From NCBI GenBank assembly GCA_017437705.1, contig JAFRYJ010000035.1, positions 1 through 10,210 on the forward strand: 10,210 bases of DNA, given 5' to 3'. Every line of letters starts with the position of its first letter. Position 1 is the first letter of the stretch. The position numbers and the translations under genes are program-made. The notes beneath the pieces are model-generated. The model was not told where the DNA came from and did not search any database. It saw nothing but the letters and a program-made list of their open reading frames with translations. Source of the DNA: Lachnospiraceae bacterium. GTDB lineage: Bacteria > Bacillota_A > Clostridia > Lachnospirales > Lachnospiraceae. Shown one piece after another: positions 1-7,823 of the stretch.

Positions 1-605
1 TAGGCGGGCTTATAGGGACCGGCGGGCAGGCGGCATCACAGTTGGAAGCCATGGTCTGCGTAAGGCAGCTCGAGGAGGTAAGGGTCTTCGATATCGACAG
101 GGAGAAGTGCGCAAGCTTCTGTGCACGGATGCAGGAGGAGCTTAAGGGTTACGGGACTCGGATCGTGCCTGTGGAAAGCGCTGACGAAGCCGCCTGTGAT
201 GCGGATCTTTTCATAACTATAACAACGTCACCGGTGCCGGTTTTTGACGGCACAAGGATAAAGCCGGGCTGCACGGTGAGCTGCGCAGGCACCTACGAAC
301 CGCACAAGCACGAGATGGATCCCGAGGTGCTTAAGAGGGCGTCGAAGATCATATGCGATCACAAGCCCACGGCGCTGTCCGAGACGGGAGACCTGCTGAT
401 CCCCATTGCAGAGGGAATCATAACGGAAGACGATATCATCGGCAGCCTGGGCGACGTCATAGACGGCCGTATCCCGGGCAGGGAGAATGATGATGAGATC
501 ATTGTTTACGAGACCGTAGGCGTGGGCTCCCAGGATCTGATGACCGCGAAGCTGATCTATGAGAAGGCGGCAGCGGCAGGCGCCGGGATGAAATGGGGAG
601 AATAA
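1..605 (+). CDS. Ornithine cyclodeaminase/mu-crystallin family protein, 3' part only
   Basis: The reading frame is open from base 3 and reads back through the window edge, so the N-terminal third or so of the protein is missing; about 200 residues remain. The first visible residues, GGLIGTGGQAASQLEAM, form the glycine-rich turn of the NAD(P)-binding Rossmann fold, followed by VRVFDIDREK, where the acidic end of the second strand should bind the cofactor ribose. The C-terminal ETVGVGSQDLMTAKLIYEKA is the usual closing helix of the family. Known members include ornithine cyclodeaminase, alanine dehydrogenase and imino-acid reductases. The segment CAGTYEPHKHEMD stands where true ornithine cyclodeaminases usually carry a PGKTEL-type motif, so I do not assign ornithine as substrate. 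The TTG at 42 is an internal leucine, not a start. An intrinsic terminator follows directly. The family call is firm; the specificity is open. Confidence 0.9.
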   Translation, partial: GGLIGTGGQAASQLEAMVCVRQLEEVRVFDIDREKCASFCARMQEELKGYGTRIVPVESADEAACDADLFITITTSPVPVFDGTRIKPGCTVSCAGTYEPHKHEMDPEVLKRASKIICDHKPTALSETGDLLIPIAEGIITEDDIIGSLGDVIDGRIPGRENDDEIIVYETVGVGSQDLMTAKLIYEKAAAAGAGMKWGE

Positions 606-618
606 TACAGATTTTGCA

Positions 619-662
619 AAGACCGGACTGACCGAAATGCATCAGCCCGGTCTTCTTTTTTT
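619..662 (+). terminator. Intrinsic terminator after the cyclodeaminase-family gene
   Basis: AAGACCGG at 619-626 pairs with CCGGTCTT at 647-654. After a one-base mismatch the stem continues with CTGA (628-631) against TCAG (642-645), leaving a ten-base loop. A run of T follows at 656-662. It begins 14 bases after the stop codon, as expected for the end of that transcription unit. Confidence 0.9.
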
Positions 663-682
663 GCCCTCTTTTATCCCGGGAA

Positions 683-709
683 AGCTGTAAAAATAAGGGT
701 TTTACGGCT
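683..709. repeat. Ten-base-pair inverted repeat upstream of the aldolase promoter
   Basis: AGCTGTAAAA (683-692) pairs with TTTTACGGCT (700-709) around a seven-base loop, with one G-U pair. No T run follows, so it is not a standard terminator. It lies about 50 bases upstream of the predicted -35 of the next operon and could be a protein-binding site or a leftover RNA hairpin. The function is unknown. Confidence 0.5.
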
Positions 710-755
710 GTCAGGCCCGCATATCACCCGGCATTATTTAATGTATTGCAACAAA

Positions 756-775
756 CGTATTGACTCGTATTAACT
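756..775 (+). repeat. Tandem 10-bp direct repeat at the aldolase promoter
   Basis: CGTATTGACT (756-765) is followed immediately by CGTATTAACT (766-775), nine of ten bases identical. The first copy contains the predicted -35 hexamer. A weaker resemblance, TGTATTGCAA, lies at 742-751. A period of one helical turn is compatible with cooperative regulator binding, but it could also be chance in AT-rich DNA. Confidence 0.6.
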
Positions 776-788
776 AATATATTAACAT
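760..788 (+). promoter_or_regulatory. Predicted sigma-A promoter of the aldolase-PHP operon
   Basis: TTGACT (760-765, five of six consensus bases) is followed after exactly 17 bases by TAACAT (783-788, four of six). The expected start point is near 795, giving a leader of about 75 bases before the aldolase start at 870. The region is much more AT-rich than its surroundings. It is the best promoter match between the upstream terminator and the aldolase gene. Confidence 0.7.
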
Positions 789-800
789 GTATATACAAGT
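785..800. promoter_or_regulatory. Palindrome on the expected start point, GntR-like operator candidate
   Basis: The core TGTATATACA (788-797) is a perfect palindrome. The extended ACATGTATATACAAGT (785-800) pairs at seven of eight positions. It overlaps the end of the -10 and the expected +1, a classic repressor position. GT and AC arms around an AT centre resemble operators of GntR-family (HutC-type) sugar-responsive regulators. That assignment is inference, and no regulator gene is visible in the window. Confidence 0.5.
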
Positions 801-869
801 AAAGACAAGATAACGGCTGCTGCAGTTTCAGCAGGATCCGATCTATACAAAACCAAAGGGGGTGCCGGT

Positions 870-1718
870 ATGGCAAGGACATTTTCTGAAGAGCTCAAAT
901 ATGCAAGGGAACACGGTTACGCAGTGGGCGCGTTCAATATTTTCAATTATACGTCGGCGAAGGCCGTAGTGGAGGCTGCCGAGGAAAGGGATCTGCCGGT
1001 CATCATCCAGACCTCCGTAAAGACGGTGAAATTCTTCGGCGCGGAGTATCTCGGCGGAATGCTGAGGGATCTCAAGGCAAAGGCCAAAGTGAACATGCTT
1101 ATCCATCTCGATCACTGCAGGGAGCAGGACGTGGCCAGGGCCTGCGTGGACGCCGGCTGGGACGCCATCATGTTCGACGGCTCCAAGCTCCCCTACGAGG
1201 AGAACATAGCGGAGACCCGCAAAGCCGCCGATTACGCCCATGCCCACGGTGTGGACATCGAAGGCGAGCTGGGCAAGATAGTGGGCGTCGAGGAGGACAT
1301 AGTTGTGGCGGAGGGAGAGAGCGTTACCATCACCTATGATGAATCCGTCGACTTCGTGGAGCGCACGGCCATCGATGCCTACGCTCCCGGAATCGGAACC
1401 GCCCACGGCGTGTACAAGGGCATCCCGAAGATCAACTTTGATCTGGTCCAGGAGCTGGGCGAAAAGATGGATACGCCCATCGTCATCCACGGCGGTACAG
1501 GGCTTTCCGAGGAGACCTTCCAGAGGCTTATAAAGAGCGGCGGAGCCAAGGTCAATGTATCAACGGCCCTGAAGCATGCATATCTGGACAATGCCAGGGA
1601 ATTCCTGCAGGACAACGCCGACGTTTCGGAGCCCCTCACATACGACGGATTTCTTAAGGAGAAGATCAAGGAGACCGTAGGATACCACATGGACATTTTC
1701 GGAAAGGGGAGACACTGA
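870..1718 (+). CDS. Class II ketose-bisphosphate aldolase
   Basis: This 282-residue protein is a metal-dependent aldolase that would cleave a ketose 1,6-bisphosphate (fructose or tagatose type) into dihydroxyacetone phosphate and an aldehyde, in the cytosol. The family signatures are present in order. HLDH (residues 79-82) gives catalytic Asp81 and zinc ligand His82. GELG follows at 132-135. GTAHGVYKG (176-184) contains zinc ligand His179. HGGTG (207-211) contains zinc ligand His207, and NVST (229-232) binds phosphate. Length and ligand spacing fit the GatY/KbaY/FbaA group. The HLDHC variant and the TSVKTVKFFG segment differ from B. subtilis FbaA, so I do not call it the glycolytic enzyme. 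The ATG at 870 is preceded by AAAGGGGG (855-862) at seven bases. It heads an operon with the PHP gene and has a regulated-looking promoter, which suggests an inducible catabolic role. The substrate is not determined. Confidence 0.88.
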   Translation: MARTFSEELKYAREHGYAVGAFNIFNYTSAKAVVEAAEERDLPVIIQTSVKTVKFFGAEYLGGMLRDLKAKAKVNMLIHLDHCREQDVARACVDAGWDAIMFDGSKLPYEENIAETRKAADYAHAHGVDIEGELGKIVGVEEDIVVAEGESVTITYDESVDFVERTAIDAYAPGIGTAHGVYKGIPKINFDLVQELGEKMDTPIVIHGGTGLSEETFQRLIKSGGAKVNVSTALKHAYLDNAREFLQDNADVSEPLTYDGFLKEKIKETVGYHMDIFGKGRH

Positions 1719-1719
1719 T

Positions 1720-2658
1720 ATGGAAAAAGCTGAATTCACAATAGATCTTCATTCCCATTCGAACCGGTCCGACGGTGCGGACACGCCCTATGAATGGATA
1801 CTCCATGCGGAGGAAAGGGGCATGAAGGTAGTGGCGCTGACGGATCACGACGTAGTCCCGCCCATGGACATAGAAACGCCCGACGGCATGATGGATTTCG
1901 TGGAATGCGGCAAGGAGCACGGCATCAGCGTGATCCGCGGCATCGAGGTGTCCAGCGATACGAACGTGGATGATGTCCACCTTGTATGCTTCGGCTGCGA
2001 CTGGTCAGACCCTTACTGGCAGGAGATGATGGATGATGTTGTAAAATCCAAGATCGAAAGCTACAAGGAGCTGATAGAGATCCTTTCCGAGGACGGCATG
2101 AAGATGACCTGGGAAGAGGTGCTGGACAACAACGGCCATCCGGTGCCCGAGGACCAGATCCAGAAAAAGATGCTCTTCGAGCTTATCGCCAGAAAGGGCT
2201 ACACCGAGGACTGGACCCACGCAAAGCTGATGATCAAGAACACTCCCAGATACGCTATCAAGAGGAGGAGGCCGGATCCCATCGAGGTAATTAAGGAAGT
2301 GGACAGGATGGGCGGCATCGTTATAGACGCCCACCCCTTCCTCATAAACGAGCCGGTGGACTGCGAAGGCAATATGATAAGCCGTTACGACTACATAGAG
2401 CGCCTGATCGCAGCGGGCCTGAAGGGCATCGAGGCGCTGTACACCTACGACAAGACCAGCTACAACGGAAAAGAGAACAAGTGGGAGATCGAGAAGTATA
2501 TCAGGGAGACGTACACGGACAGGGTGCCCATCATCTCCGGCGGCTCCGACTATCACGATGATGCAAGAAAGCACGCCAAGAAGATAAGGGAGATGGGCGA
2601 ATGCGGCATCACCGAGGAGTACTTCTACAATAATCCTTTGCTGGCGGCGCTGGTATAA
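1720..2658 (+). CDS. PHP-domain metal-dependent phosphoesterase
   Basis: This 312-residue protein belongs to the polymerase-and-histidinol-phosphatase superfamily. The metal-binding signature is complete: DLHSHS (His11, His13), SDG (Asp18), TDHD (Asp42, His43), GIEVS (Glu76), His87, DAHP (His205) and GGSDYH (Asp277, His279). Residues of about 100-185 form a mostly helical, charged insertion between strands, in the position of the insertion in TrpH/YciV-type PHP enzymes, which hydrolyse nucleoside 3',5'-bisphosphates or short RNAs. Activity on a sugar phosphate is equally possible here. The ATG is one base after the aldolase stop, with AAGGGGAG (1704-1711) as ribosome site inside the aldolase gene, so the two are almost certainly co-transcribed and translationally coupled. 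No signal peptide or membrane segment is seen. The superfamily call is firm; the substrate is unknown. Confidence 0.88.
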   Translation: MEKAEFTIDLHSHSNRSDGADTPYEWILHAEERGMKVVALTDHDVVPPMDIETPDGMMDFVECGKEHGISVIRGIEVSSDTNVDDVHLVCFGCDWSDPYWQEMMDDVVKSKIESYKELIEILSEDGMKMTWEEVLDNNGHPVPEDQIQKKMLFELIARKGYTEDWTHAKLMIKNTPRYAIKRRRPDPIEVIKEVDRMGGIVIDAHPFLINEPVDCEGNMISRYDYIERLIAAGLKGIEALYTYDKTSYNGKENKWEIEKYIRETYTDRVPIISGGSDYHDDARKHAKKIREMGECGITEEYFYNNPLLAALV

Positions 2659-2710
2659 ACCGCACAGACACTGTCTGCCGCACTCACGGACCCTTCGTCA
2701 TTAACATACA

Positions 2711-2736
2711 GCGAAGCGGAATGCGATCGTCCGCTT
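2711..2736 (+). repeat. Small hairpin in the PHP-uvrB gap
   Basis: AAGCGGA (2714-2720) pairs with TCCGCTT (2730-2736) around a nine-base loop. It lacks a proper T run, so at most it is a weak terminator for the aldolase-PHP operon. Confidence 0.4.
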
Positions 2737-2762
2737 TACAACTGCAAGTATTTCTTAATCTA

Positions 2763-2771
2763 TGGTATAAT
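2763..2771 (+). promoter_or_regulatory. Possible upstream extended -10 promoter of the uvrB operon
   Basis: TATAAT at 2766-2771 is a perfect -10 with a TGN extension (2763-2765). No good -35 stands at 16-18 bases; the best is a three-of-six match near 2742. The -10 lies in the left arm of a long hairpin, so it may be incidental. Confidence 0.35.
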
Positions 2772-2807
2772 GGAACGACAGCTTTGATGCTGTCGTTTCA
2801 TTATTTT
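2767..2807 (+). terminator. Hairpin with T-rich tail, probable terminator of the aldolase-PHP operon
   Basis: AACGACAGC (2774-2782) pairs perfectly with GCTGTCGTT (2789-2797) around a six-base loop. The stem extends outward to 2767/2804 with mostly A-T pairs and one G-U. The 3' side reads TTTCATTATTTT, a broken T run. It is the strongest hairpin between the PHP stop codon and the uvrB promoter and is the likely end of the upstream transcript. Confidence 0.55.
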
Positions 2808-2825
2808 CCGGCACAAAAACAGATG

Positions 2826-2854
2826 TTGAAAGTCGAACATATGTTTGATATAAT
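2826..2854 (+). promoter_or_regulatory. Promoter of the uvrB-uvrA-guaA unit
   Basis: TTGAAA (2826-2831) and TATAAT (2849-2854, perfect) are separated by exactly 17 bases, with TGA directly before the -10 as an extended -10 element. The expected start is near 2861, leaving a leader of about 70 bases. This is the strongest promoter match in the window. Confidence 0.85.
2834..2847. promoter_or_regulatory. LexA (DinR) box, SOS operator
   Basis: CGAACATATGTTTG matches the Gram-positive LexA/DinR consensus CGAACRNRYGTTYC at 13 of 14 positions; only the last base differs. It lies wholly between the -35 and -10 of the uvrB promoter, where bound LexA would block RNA polymerase. uvrB is a known SOS gene in Bacillus, so position and neighbour agree. 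Confidence 0.88.
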
Positions 2855-2929
2855 AAGACTTGTCGGATCATGCCGGCGGGACCTATTATTCGTTGTCAGG
2901 AACACTACTAAGGAAGGCAGAAACAGGGT

Positions 2930-4921
2930 ATGGATCATTTCGTTCTCAAGGCTCCCTTCTCGGTCACGGGAGATCAGCCGCAGGCCATAGAAAAGCTTGT
3001 AAACGGCTTTAAGGAAGGCAATCAGGCGGAGACCCTCATGGGCGTCACCGGCTCGGGAAAGACCTTTACAATGGCCAATATCATCGAAAAACTCAATAAA
3101 CCAACCCTGGTGCTGTCCCATAACAAGACCCTGGCGGCCCAGCTGTACGGGGAGTTCAGGGAGATGTTCCCGGACAATGCGGTGGAGTACTTCGTATCAT
3201 ATTACGACTACTACCAGCCCGAGGCATATGTGCCCTCGTCGGACACATATATCGAGAAGGATTCCTCTATTAACGACGAGATAGACAAGCTGCGCCACTC
3301 GGCGACCGCCGCGCTTTCTGAGAGGAAGGACGTTATAATCGTTTCCTCCGTATCCTGCATTTACGGGCTGGGCAGCCCCGTGGATTACGTCAACATGGTC
3401 GTATCCCTGCGCCCGGGCATGGAAAAGGACAGGGACGATGTTATAAAGAAGCTCATAAACATGCAGTACGACAGGTCCGATATGGACTTCAGGCGAGGCA
3501 CCTTCCGCGTCAGGGGCGATACGCTGGAGATCTTCCCGGCATCATCGGGGGATACCGCAGTGCGGGTGGAATTCTTCGGCGACGAGGTGGACAGGATCTG
3601 CGAGTTTGATCCTCTTACGGGCCGCGTAAAGAGCGAGCTCAACCATACGGCCGTTTTCCCTGCATCACATTATGTGGTGGGCGACGACAAGATGGAAAGG
3701 GCCATAAAGGAGATCGAAGAGGAGCTGAAGATAAGGCTGGAAGAGCTGAAAAGGGACGACAGGCTGCTGGAGGCCCAGAGGCTTTCGGAGAGGACCCGCT
3801 TCGATATAGAGATGCTCCGGGAGACCGGCTTCTGCTCCGGCATAGAGAATTATACAAGGCATCTTACGGATCAGAAGGCGGGAGAGCCCCCCTACACACT
3901 GCTGGACTACTTCCCCGACGAGTTCCTGCTTATTGTGGACGAGTCCCACATCACCCTGCCACAGGTAAGGGGCAAGTTCAACGGCAACAAGTCCCGCAAG
4001 GAAACGCTGGTGGAATACGGCTTCAGGCTGCCCTCGGCGCTGGACAACAGGCCTCTTAATTTCGAGGAATTCGAGGGCAAGATCGATCAGGTGCTCTATG
4101 CTTCGGCAACGCCCGGCGAATACGAGAAGGAGCACGAGCTCCTGAGGGCGGAGCAGGTAATAAGGCCTACGGGGCTTCTGGATCCCCGCATCGACGTCAG
4201 GCCGGTCAAAAACCAGATCGACGACCTTACCAACGAGATTAGGCACGAGACGGAGAACGGCAACAAGGTGCTGGTCACCACACTCACGAAGCGAATGGCC
4301 GAGGACCTTACGGGTTATCTGAAGGAAAACGGCATAAGGGTAAGATACCTGCATTCAGATATAGATACGCTGGAGAGAATGGAGATCGTAAGGGACCTGC
4401 GTATGGACAAATTCGACGTCCTGGTGGGCATCAATCTGTTAAGGGAAGGCCTGGACATACCGGAGATCTCGCTGGTGGCCATACTGGATGCGGACAAGGA
4501 GGGCTTCCTTCGTTCCGAAACGTCTTTAATACAGACCATAGGCCGCGCTGCCAGGAACGTTGACGGCCATGTTATAATGTATGCCGACACCGTTACAGAC
4601 TCCATGAAACGCGCCATAGACGAGACAAACAGAAGGCGTGCGATCCAGCAGCAGTATAACGATGAGCACGGCATCACGCCCCAGAGCATCAGGAAGGCCG
4701 TAAGGGATCTTATCTCCATATCAAAGACTGCGGACGAGGACGGCGGCGTGCTTAAAAAGGACGCCGAATCCATGACCGTATACGAGATAAACGAGCTTAT
4801 ATTAAACATTTCAAAGAAGATGTCCCGGGCCGCGGCGGAGCTGGATTTCGAATCCGCCGCCAGATACAGGGACAGGATATACGAACTGCGGAAGATAAAG
4901 GAAGAGATGGAGCAGGAATAA
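2930..4921 (+). CDS. uvrB: UvrABC excinuclease subunit B
   Basis: This 663-residue protein is the damage-verifying helicase-like subunit of nucleotide excision repair. It is loaded on DNA by UvrA and then recruits UvrC. Walker A GVTGSGKT is at residues 38-45. The tyrosine-rich beta-hairpin [12 protein letters not shown] (91-102) is the element inserted between DNA strands at the lesion. The DESH Walker B box is at 337-340. [14 protein letters not shown] and QTIGRAARN are helicase motifs V and VI. The C-terminal UVR domain (about 622-657, [17 protein letters not shown]) contacts UvrC. Length is normal for the family and no key residue is missing. The start is supported by the canonical N-terminus (F-L-x-S/A-PF…GDQPQAI) and AAGGAAGG at 2910-2917, although that spacing of 12 bases is a little long. 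It is the first gene after the LexA-controlled promoter. Confidence 0.98.
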   Translation: MDHFVLKAPFSVTGDQPQAIEKLVNGFKEGNQAETLMGVTGSGKTFTMANIIEKLNKPTLVLSHNKTLAAQLYGEFREMFPDNAVEYFVSYYDYYQPEAYVPSSDTYIEKDSSINDEIDKLRHSATAALSERKDVIIVSSVSCIYGLGSPVDYVNMVVSLRPGMEKDRDDVIKKLINMQYDRSDMDFRRGTFRVRGDTLEIFPASSGDTAVRVEFFGDEVDRICEFDPLTGRVKSELNHTAVFPASHYVVGDDKMERAIKEIEEELKIRLEELKRDDRLLEAQRLSERTRFDIEMLRETGFCSGIENYTRHLTDQKAGEPPYTLLDYFPDEFLLIVDESHITLPQVRGKFNGNKSRKETLVEYGFRLPSALDNRPLNFEEFEGKIDQVLYASATPGEYEKEHELLRAEQVIRPTGLLDPRIDVRPVKNQIDDLTNEIRHETENGNKVLVTTLTKRMAEDLTGYLKENGIRVRYLHSDIDTLERMEIVRDLRMDKFDVLVGINLLREGLDIPEISLVAILDADKEGFLRSETSLIQTIGRAARNVDGHVIMYADTVTDSMKRAIDETNRRRAIQQQYNDEHGITPQSIRKAVRDLISISKTADEDGGVLKKDAESMTVYEINELILNISKKMSRAAAELDFESAARYRDRIYELRKIKEEMEQE

Positions 4922-4943
4922 TGCTCCTCCTTTTGAGGTGACA

Positions 4944-7823
4944 ATGGCAAAAAGAAAGGAAGCACCCGGCAGCGATAAGGGATTTATCGTGATCCGCGGT
5001 GCCAAAGAGAACAATCTTAAAAATATAGACCTTAAGATACCAAGGGACAAGCTGGTGGTGCTTACCGGGCTTTCGGGCTCGGGCAAATCATCTCTGGCCT
5101 TCGACACGATCTATGCCGAAGGGCAGCGGAGGTACATGGAATCTCTGTCATCATACGCGAGACAGTTCCTCGGCCTTATGGAGAAGCCGGATGTGGAGAA
5201 CATCTCCGGACTTCCTCCGGCCATTTCCATAGACCAGAAATCCACCAACAGGAATCCCAGGTCAACGGTGGGCACCGTCACGGAGATCTACGATTATCTG
5301 AGGCTTTTATATGCCAGGACGGGAACGCCCCACTGCCCGAAGTGCGGCAGGGTCATTTCCAGGCAGACGGTGGACCAGATGGTGGACACCATAACAGAGC
5401 TGCCGGCAAAGACCAGGATAAGGATCATGTCCCCGGTCGTAAGGGGCAACAAGGGCACCCATGCAAAGCTGCTGGAATCCGCCAGGAAGAGCGGTTTTGT
5501 CCGTGCCGTCATCGACGGGAACGAGTACGAGCTTGAAGAGGAGATCACCCTCGACAAAAACATAAAGCACAATATCGACATCATAGTGGACAGGCTGGTG
5601 GTAAAGGAAGGCATGGGGAAGAGGCTTTCCGATTCCCTGGAAACGGCTTTGAAACTGGCGGGAGGCATCGCCAGGGCCGATATCATCGACGGGGAGTCCA
5701 TAAACTTCAGCCAGAATTTCGCATGCCCCGACTGCGGTATATCCATAGACGAGATCGAGCCCAGGAGCTTTTCCTTCAATAATCCTTTCGGGGCCTGCCC
5801 GGTCTGCAACGGCCTGGGCTACAAGATGGAATTCTCACCGGAGCTTATGATCCCGGACGACAGCCTTTCCATCAACGAAGGCGCGATACAGGCCATGGGG
5901 TGGCAGTCTGCCCATCAGGACAAGAGCTTTACCCACGCGCTGCTCATAACTCTGGCCGAGACCTACGGGTTCAGCCTGGACACGCCTTTCCGGGATCTGC
6001 CGGAAAAGGCGAAGAGAATGATCATACACGGCACCGACGGTAAGGAAGTAAAGGTGCGCTACAGAGGCCAGAGAGGCGAGGGAGTATACGAAGTGGCCTT
6101 CGAAGGCCTTATTAAAAACGAGGAGCGCAGGTACAGGGAAACTGCCTCGGAGATGATGAGGCAGGAATACGAAAAGTACATGAACATCACCCCCTGCGAC
6201 GCCTGCGGCGGGAAGAGGCTGAAGCCCTCGTCCCTTGCCGTTACCATAAACGATAAAAACATAGCCGACGTCTGCGAGCTGCCCATACTGGAGCTCAAGG
6301 AATTTATGGCGGATCTGGGCCTCAGTGAACAGAAGCAGCTTATAGGAGCCCAGGTCATCCGCGAGATACGGAACAGGGTCGGTTTCCTGGCGGACGTGGG
6401 ACTGGATTATCTCACCCTTTCAAGGGCTACGGCATCACTGTCCGGAGGCGAGGCGCAGAGGATAAGGCTGGCAACCCAGATCGGGTCCGGCCTTGTGGGC
6501 GTGGCATACATACTGGACGAGCCCAGTATAGGCCTGCATCAGAAGGACAACGACAAGCTGCTGGAAACGCTTAAAAAGCTTCGAGACCTGGGCAACACGC
6601 TCATCGTCGTAGAGCATGATGAAGACACCATTAGGACCGCGGACTATATAGTCGATATCGGTCCCGGAGCCGGTGAGCACGGCGGATATATCGTGGCTCA
6701 GGGATCCGTGGAGGATCTGGAAAAAGAACCGCTTTCCATAACGGGGAAGTATCTTTCCGGCGAGGAGGAGATCCCGGTGCCGGAGGTGCGAAGAGAGCCC
6801 TCGGGCTTTGTAAGCATAAAAGGTGCGCAGGAGAACAATCTGAAGGATATCGACGTGGATATACCACTGGGCGTTTTCACCTGCGTTACAGGCGTATCCG
6901 GTTCCGGCAAGAGCTCTCTTATAAACGAAGTCCTTTACAAGAGGTTGGCAAGGGAACTGAACCACGCGAAGGTCATACTCCCCGGAAAGCACAGGGACAT
7001 CGAAGGTATGGATCAGCTGGACAAGGTCATCGATATAGACCAGAGCCCCATCGGCAGGACGCCCCGTTCGAATCCCGCCACATACACGGGCGTGTTCGAC
7101 CTCATAAGAGACCTTTTCGCAGCCACCACGGATGCGAAGGAAAGAGGCTACAAGAAGGGCAGGTTCTCCTTCAACGTTAAGGGAGGCCGCTGCGAGGCCT
7201 GCTCCGGCGACGGCATCATAAAGATAGAGATGCATTTCCTGTCGGATGTTTACGTGCCCTGTGAGGTGTGCAAGGGCAAACGCTACAACAGGGAGACACT
7301 GGAGGTAAGATACAAGGGTAAGAACATAGCAGACGTCCTGAATATGACAGTGGAGGAGGCTCTTGATTTCTTTGAGAACGTACCTCTTATAAGGAACAAG
7401 CTGCAGACGCTTTACGATGTGGGCCTTTCCTACATCAGGCTGGGACAGCCTTCGACAACGCTGTCCGGCGGCGAAGCTCAGAGGGTCAAGCTTGCCACGG
7501 AGCTCTCGAAGAGGAGCACCGGCAAAACGATCTATATACTGGACGAGCCTACCACAGGACTTCATTTCGACGACGTGCGCAAGCTGACGGAGATACTGAA
7601 AAGGCTGACGGACAGCGGAAATACGGTGGTGGTCATTGAGCATAATCTCGATGTGATAACCAGCGCGGACTACATCATCGACCTGGGCCACGCCGGCGGA
7701 GACAGGGGCGGCGAGGTGATCGCCTGCGGCACTCCGGAGGAAGTGGCTGAGGTAAAGGATTCATATACGGGACAGTACATTAAAAAGGTGCTTGGAGGAA
7801 AGCGGAGGCAGAGGCGTGAATAA
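4944..7823 (+). CDS. uvrA: UvrABC excinuclease subunit A
   Basis: This 959-residue protein is the dimeric ABC-type ATPase that scans DNA for bulky lesions and delivers UvrB. It has two ATP-binding modules: Walker A GLSGSGKS (about 42-49) with signature [12 protein letters not shown] (from 499), and Walker A GVSGSGKS (650-657) with signature [12 protein letters not shown] (from 840). Zinc-binding cysteine pairs are seen at 131/134, 261/264, 285/288 and 418/421. The C-terminal zinc module needed for damage recognition has Cys750, 753, 773 and 776. Length is typical. A GTG at 4938 would add two residues, but it lies inside the ribosome site GAGG (4935-4938). I therefore start at the ATG at 4944, which follows that site by five bases. 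The gap after uvrB is 22 bases with no terminator, so the two genes share the LexA-regulated transcript. Confidence 0.98.
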   Translation: MAKRKEAPGSDKGFIVIRGAKENNLKNIDLKIPRDKLVVLTGLSGSGKSSLAFDTIYAEGQRRYMESLSSYARQFLGLMEKPDVENISGLPPAISIDQKSTNRNPRSTVGTVTEIYDYLRLLYARTGTPHCPKCGRVISRQTVDQMVDTITELPAKTRIRIMSPVVRGNKGTHAKLLESARKSGFVRAVIDGNEYELEEEITLDKNIKHNIDIIVDRLVVKEGMGKRLSDSLETALKLAGGIARADIIDGESINFSQNFACPDCGISIDEIEPRSFSFNNPFGACPVCNGLGYKMEFSPELMIPDDSLSINEGAIQAMGWQSAHQDKSFTHALLITLAETYGFSLDTPFRDLPEKAKRMIIHGTDGKEVKVRYRGQRGEGVYEVAFEGLIKNEERRYRETASEMMRQEYEKYMNITPCDACGGKRLKPSSLAVTINDKNIADVCELPILELKEFMADLGLSEQKQLIGAQVIREIRNRVGFLADVGLDYLTLSRATASLSGGEAQRIRLATQIGSGLVGVAYILDEPSIGLHQKDNDKLLETLKKLRDLGNTLIVVEHDEDTIRTADYIVDIGPGAGEHGGYIVAQGSVEDLEKEPLSITGKYLSGEEEIPVPEVRREPSGFVSIKGAQENNLKDIDVDIPLGVFTCVTGVSGSGKSSLINEVLYKRLARELNHAKVILPGKHRDIEGMDQLDKVIDIDQSPIGRTPRSNPATYTGVFDLIRDLFAATTDAKERGYKKGRFSFNVKGGRCEACSGDGIIKIEMHFLSDVYVPCEVCKGKRYNRETLEVRYKGKNIADVLNMTVEEALDFFENVPLIRNKLQTLYDVGLSYIRLGQPSTTLSGGEAQRVKLATELSKRSTGKTIYILDEPTTGLHFDDVRKLTEILKRLTDSGNTVVVIEHNLDVITSADYIIDLGHAGGDRGGEVIACGTPEEVAEVKDSYTGQYIKKVLGGKRRQRRE

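Noticed and set aside
817..834. CTGCTG/CAGCAG hairpin in the aldolase leader as a riboswitch or attenuator
   Set aside because: A single six-pair stem without a T run or overlap with the ribosome site is too little to support a regulatory RNA.
843..1490. 215-codon minus-strand frame over the aldolase gene
   Set aside because: It is antisense to a well-supported enzyme gene and shows no domain.
2665..2677. CAGAC-ACT-GTCTG hairpin right after the PHP gene as its terminator
   Set aside because: The stem is only five pairs and has no T run; the hairpin at 2767-2807 is a better candidate.
2721..2990. 89-codon plus-strand frame across the uvrB promoter and start
   Set aside because: It runs through the promoter, the LexA box and the uvrB start in another frame. 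It has no ribosome site and no protein features.
3665..4354. 229-codon minus-strand frame inside uvrB
   Set aside because: It is a shadow of uvrB with no protein features of its own.
4938..4943. GTG at 4938 as the uvrA start
   Set aside because: It overlaps the GAGG ribosome site that serves the ATG at 4944 and has no ribosome site of its own upstream.
6435..7691. 418-codon open frame on the minus strand inside uvrA
   Set aside because: It is fully antisense to the conserved uvrA C-terminal half, and its protein has no recognisable domain. Long antisense frames are expected from the codon bias of this genome.
7792..7815. TTG at 7792 as the guaA start
   Set aside because: It adds a non-conserved MEESGGRG segment. 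GTG 7816 has a GGAGG site at ideal distance and gives the usual N-terminus.
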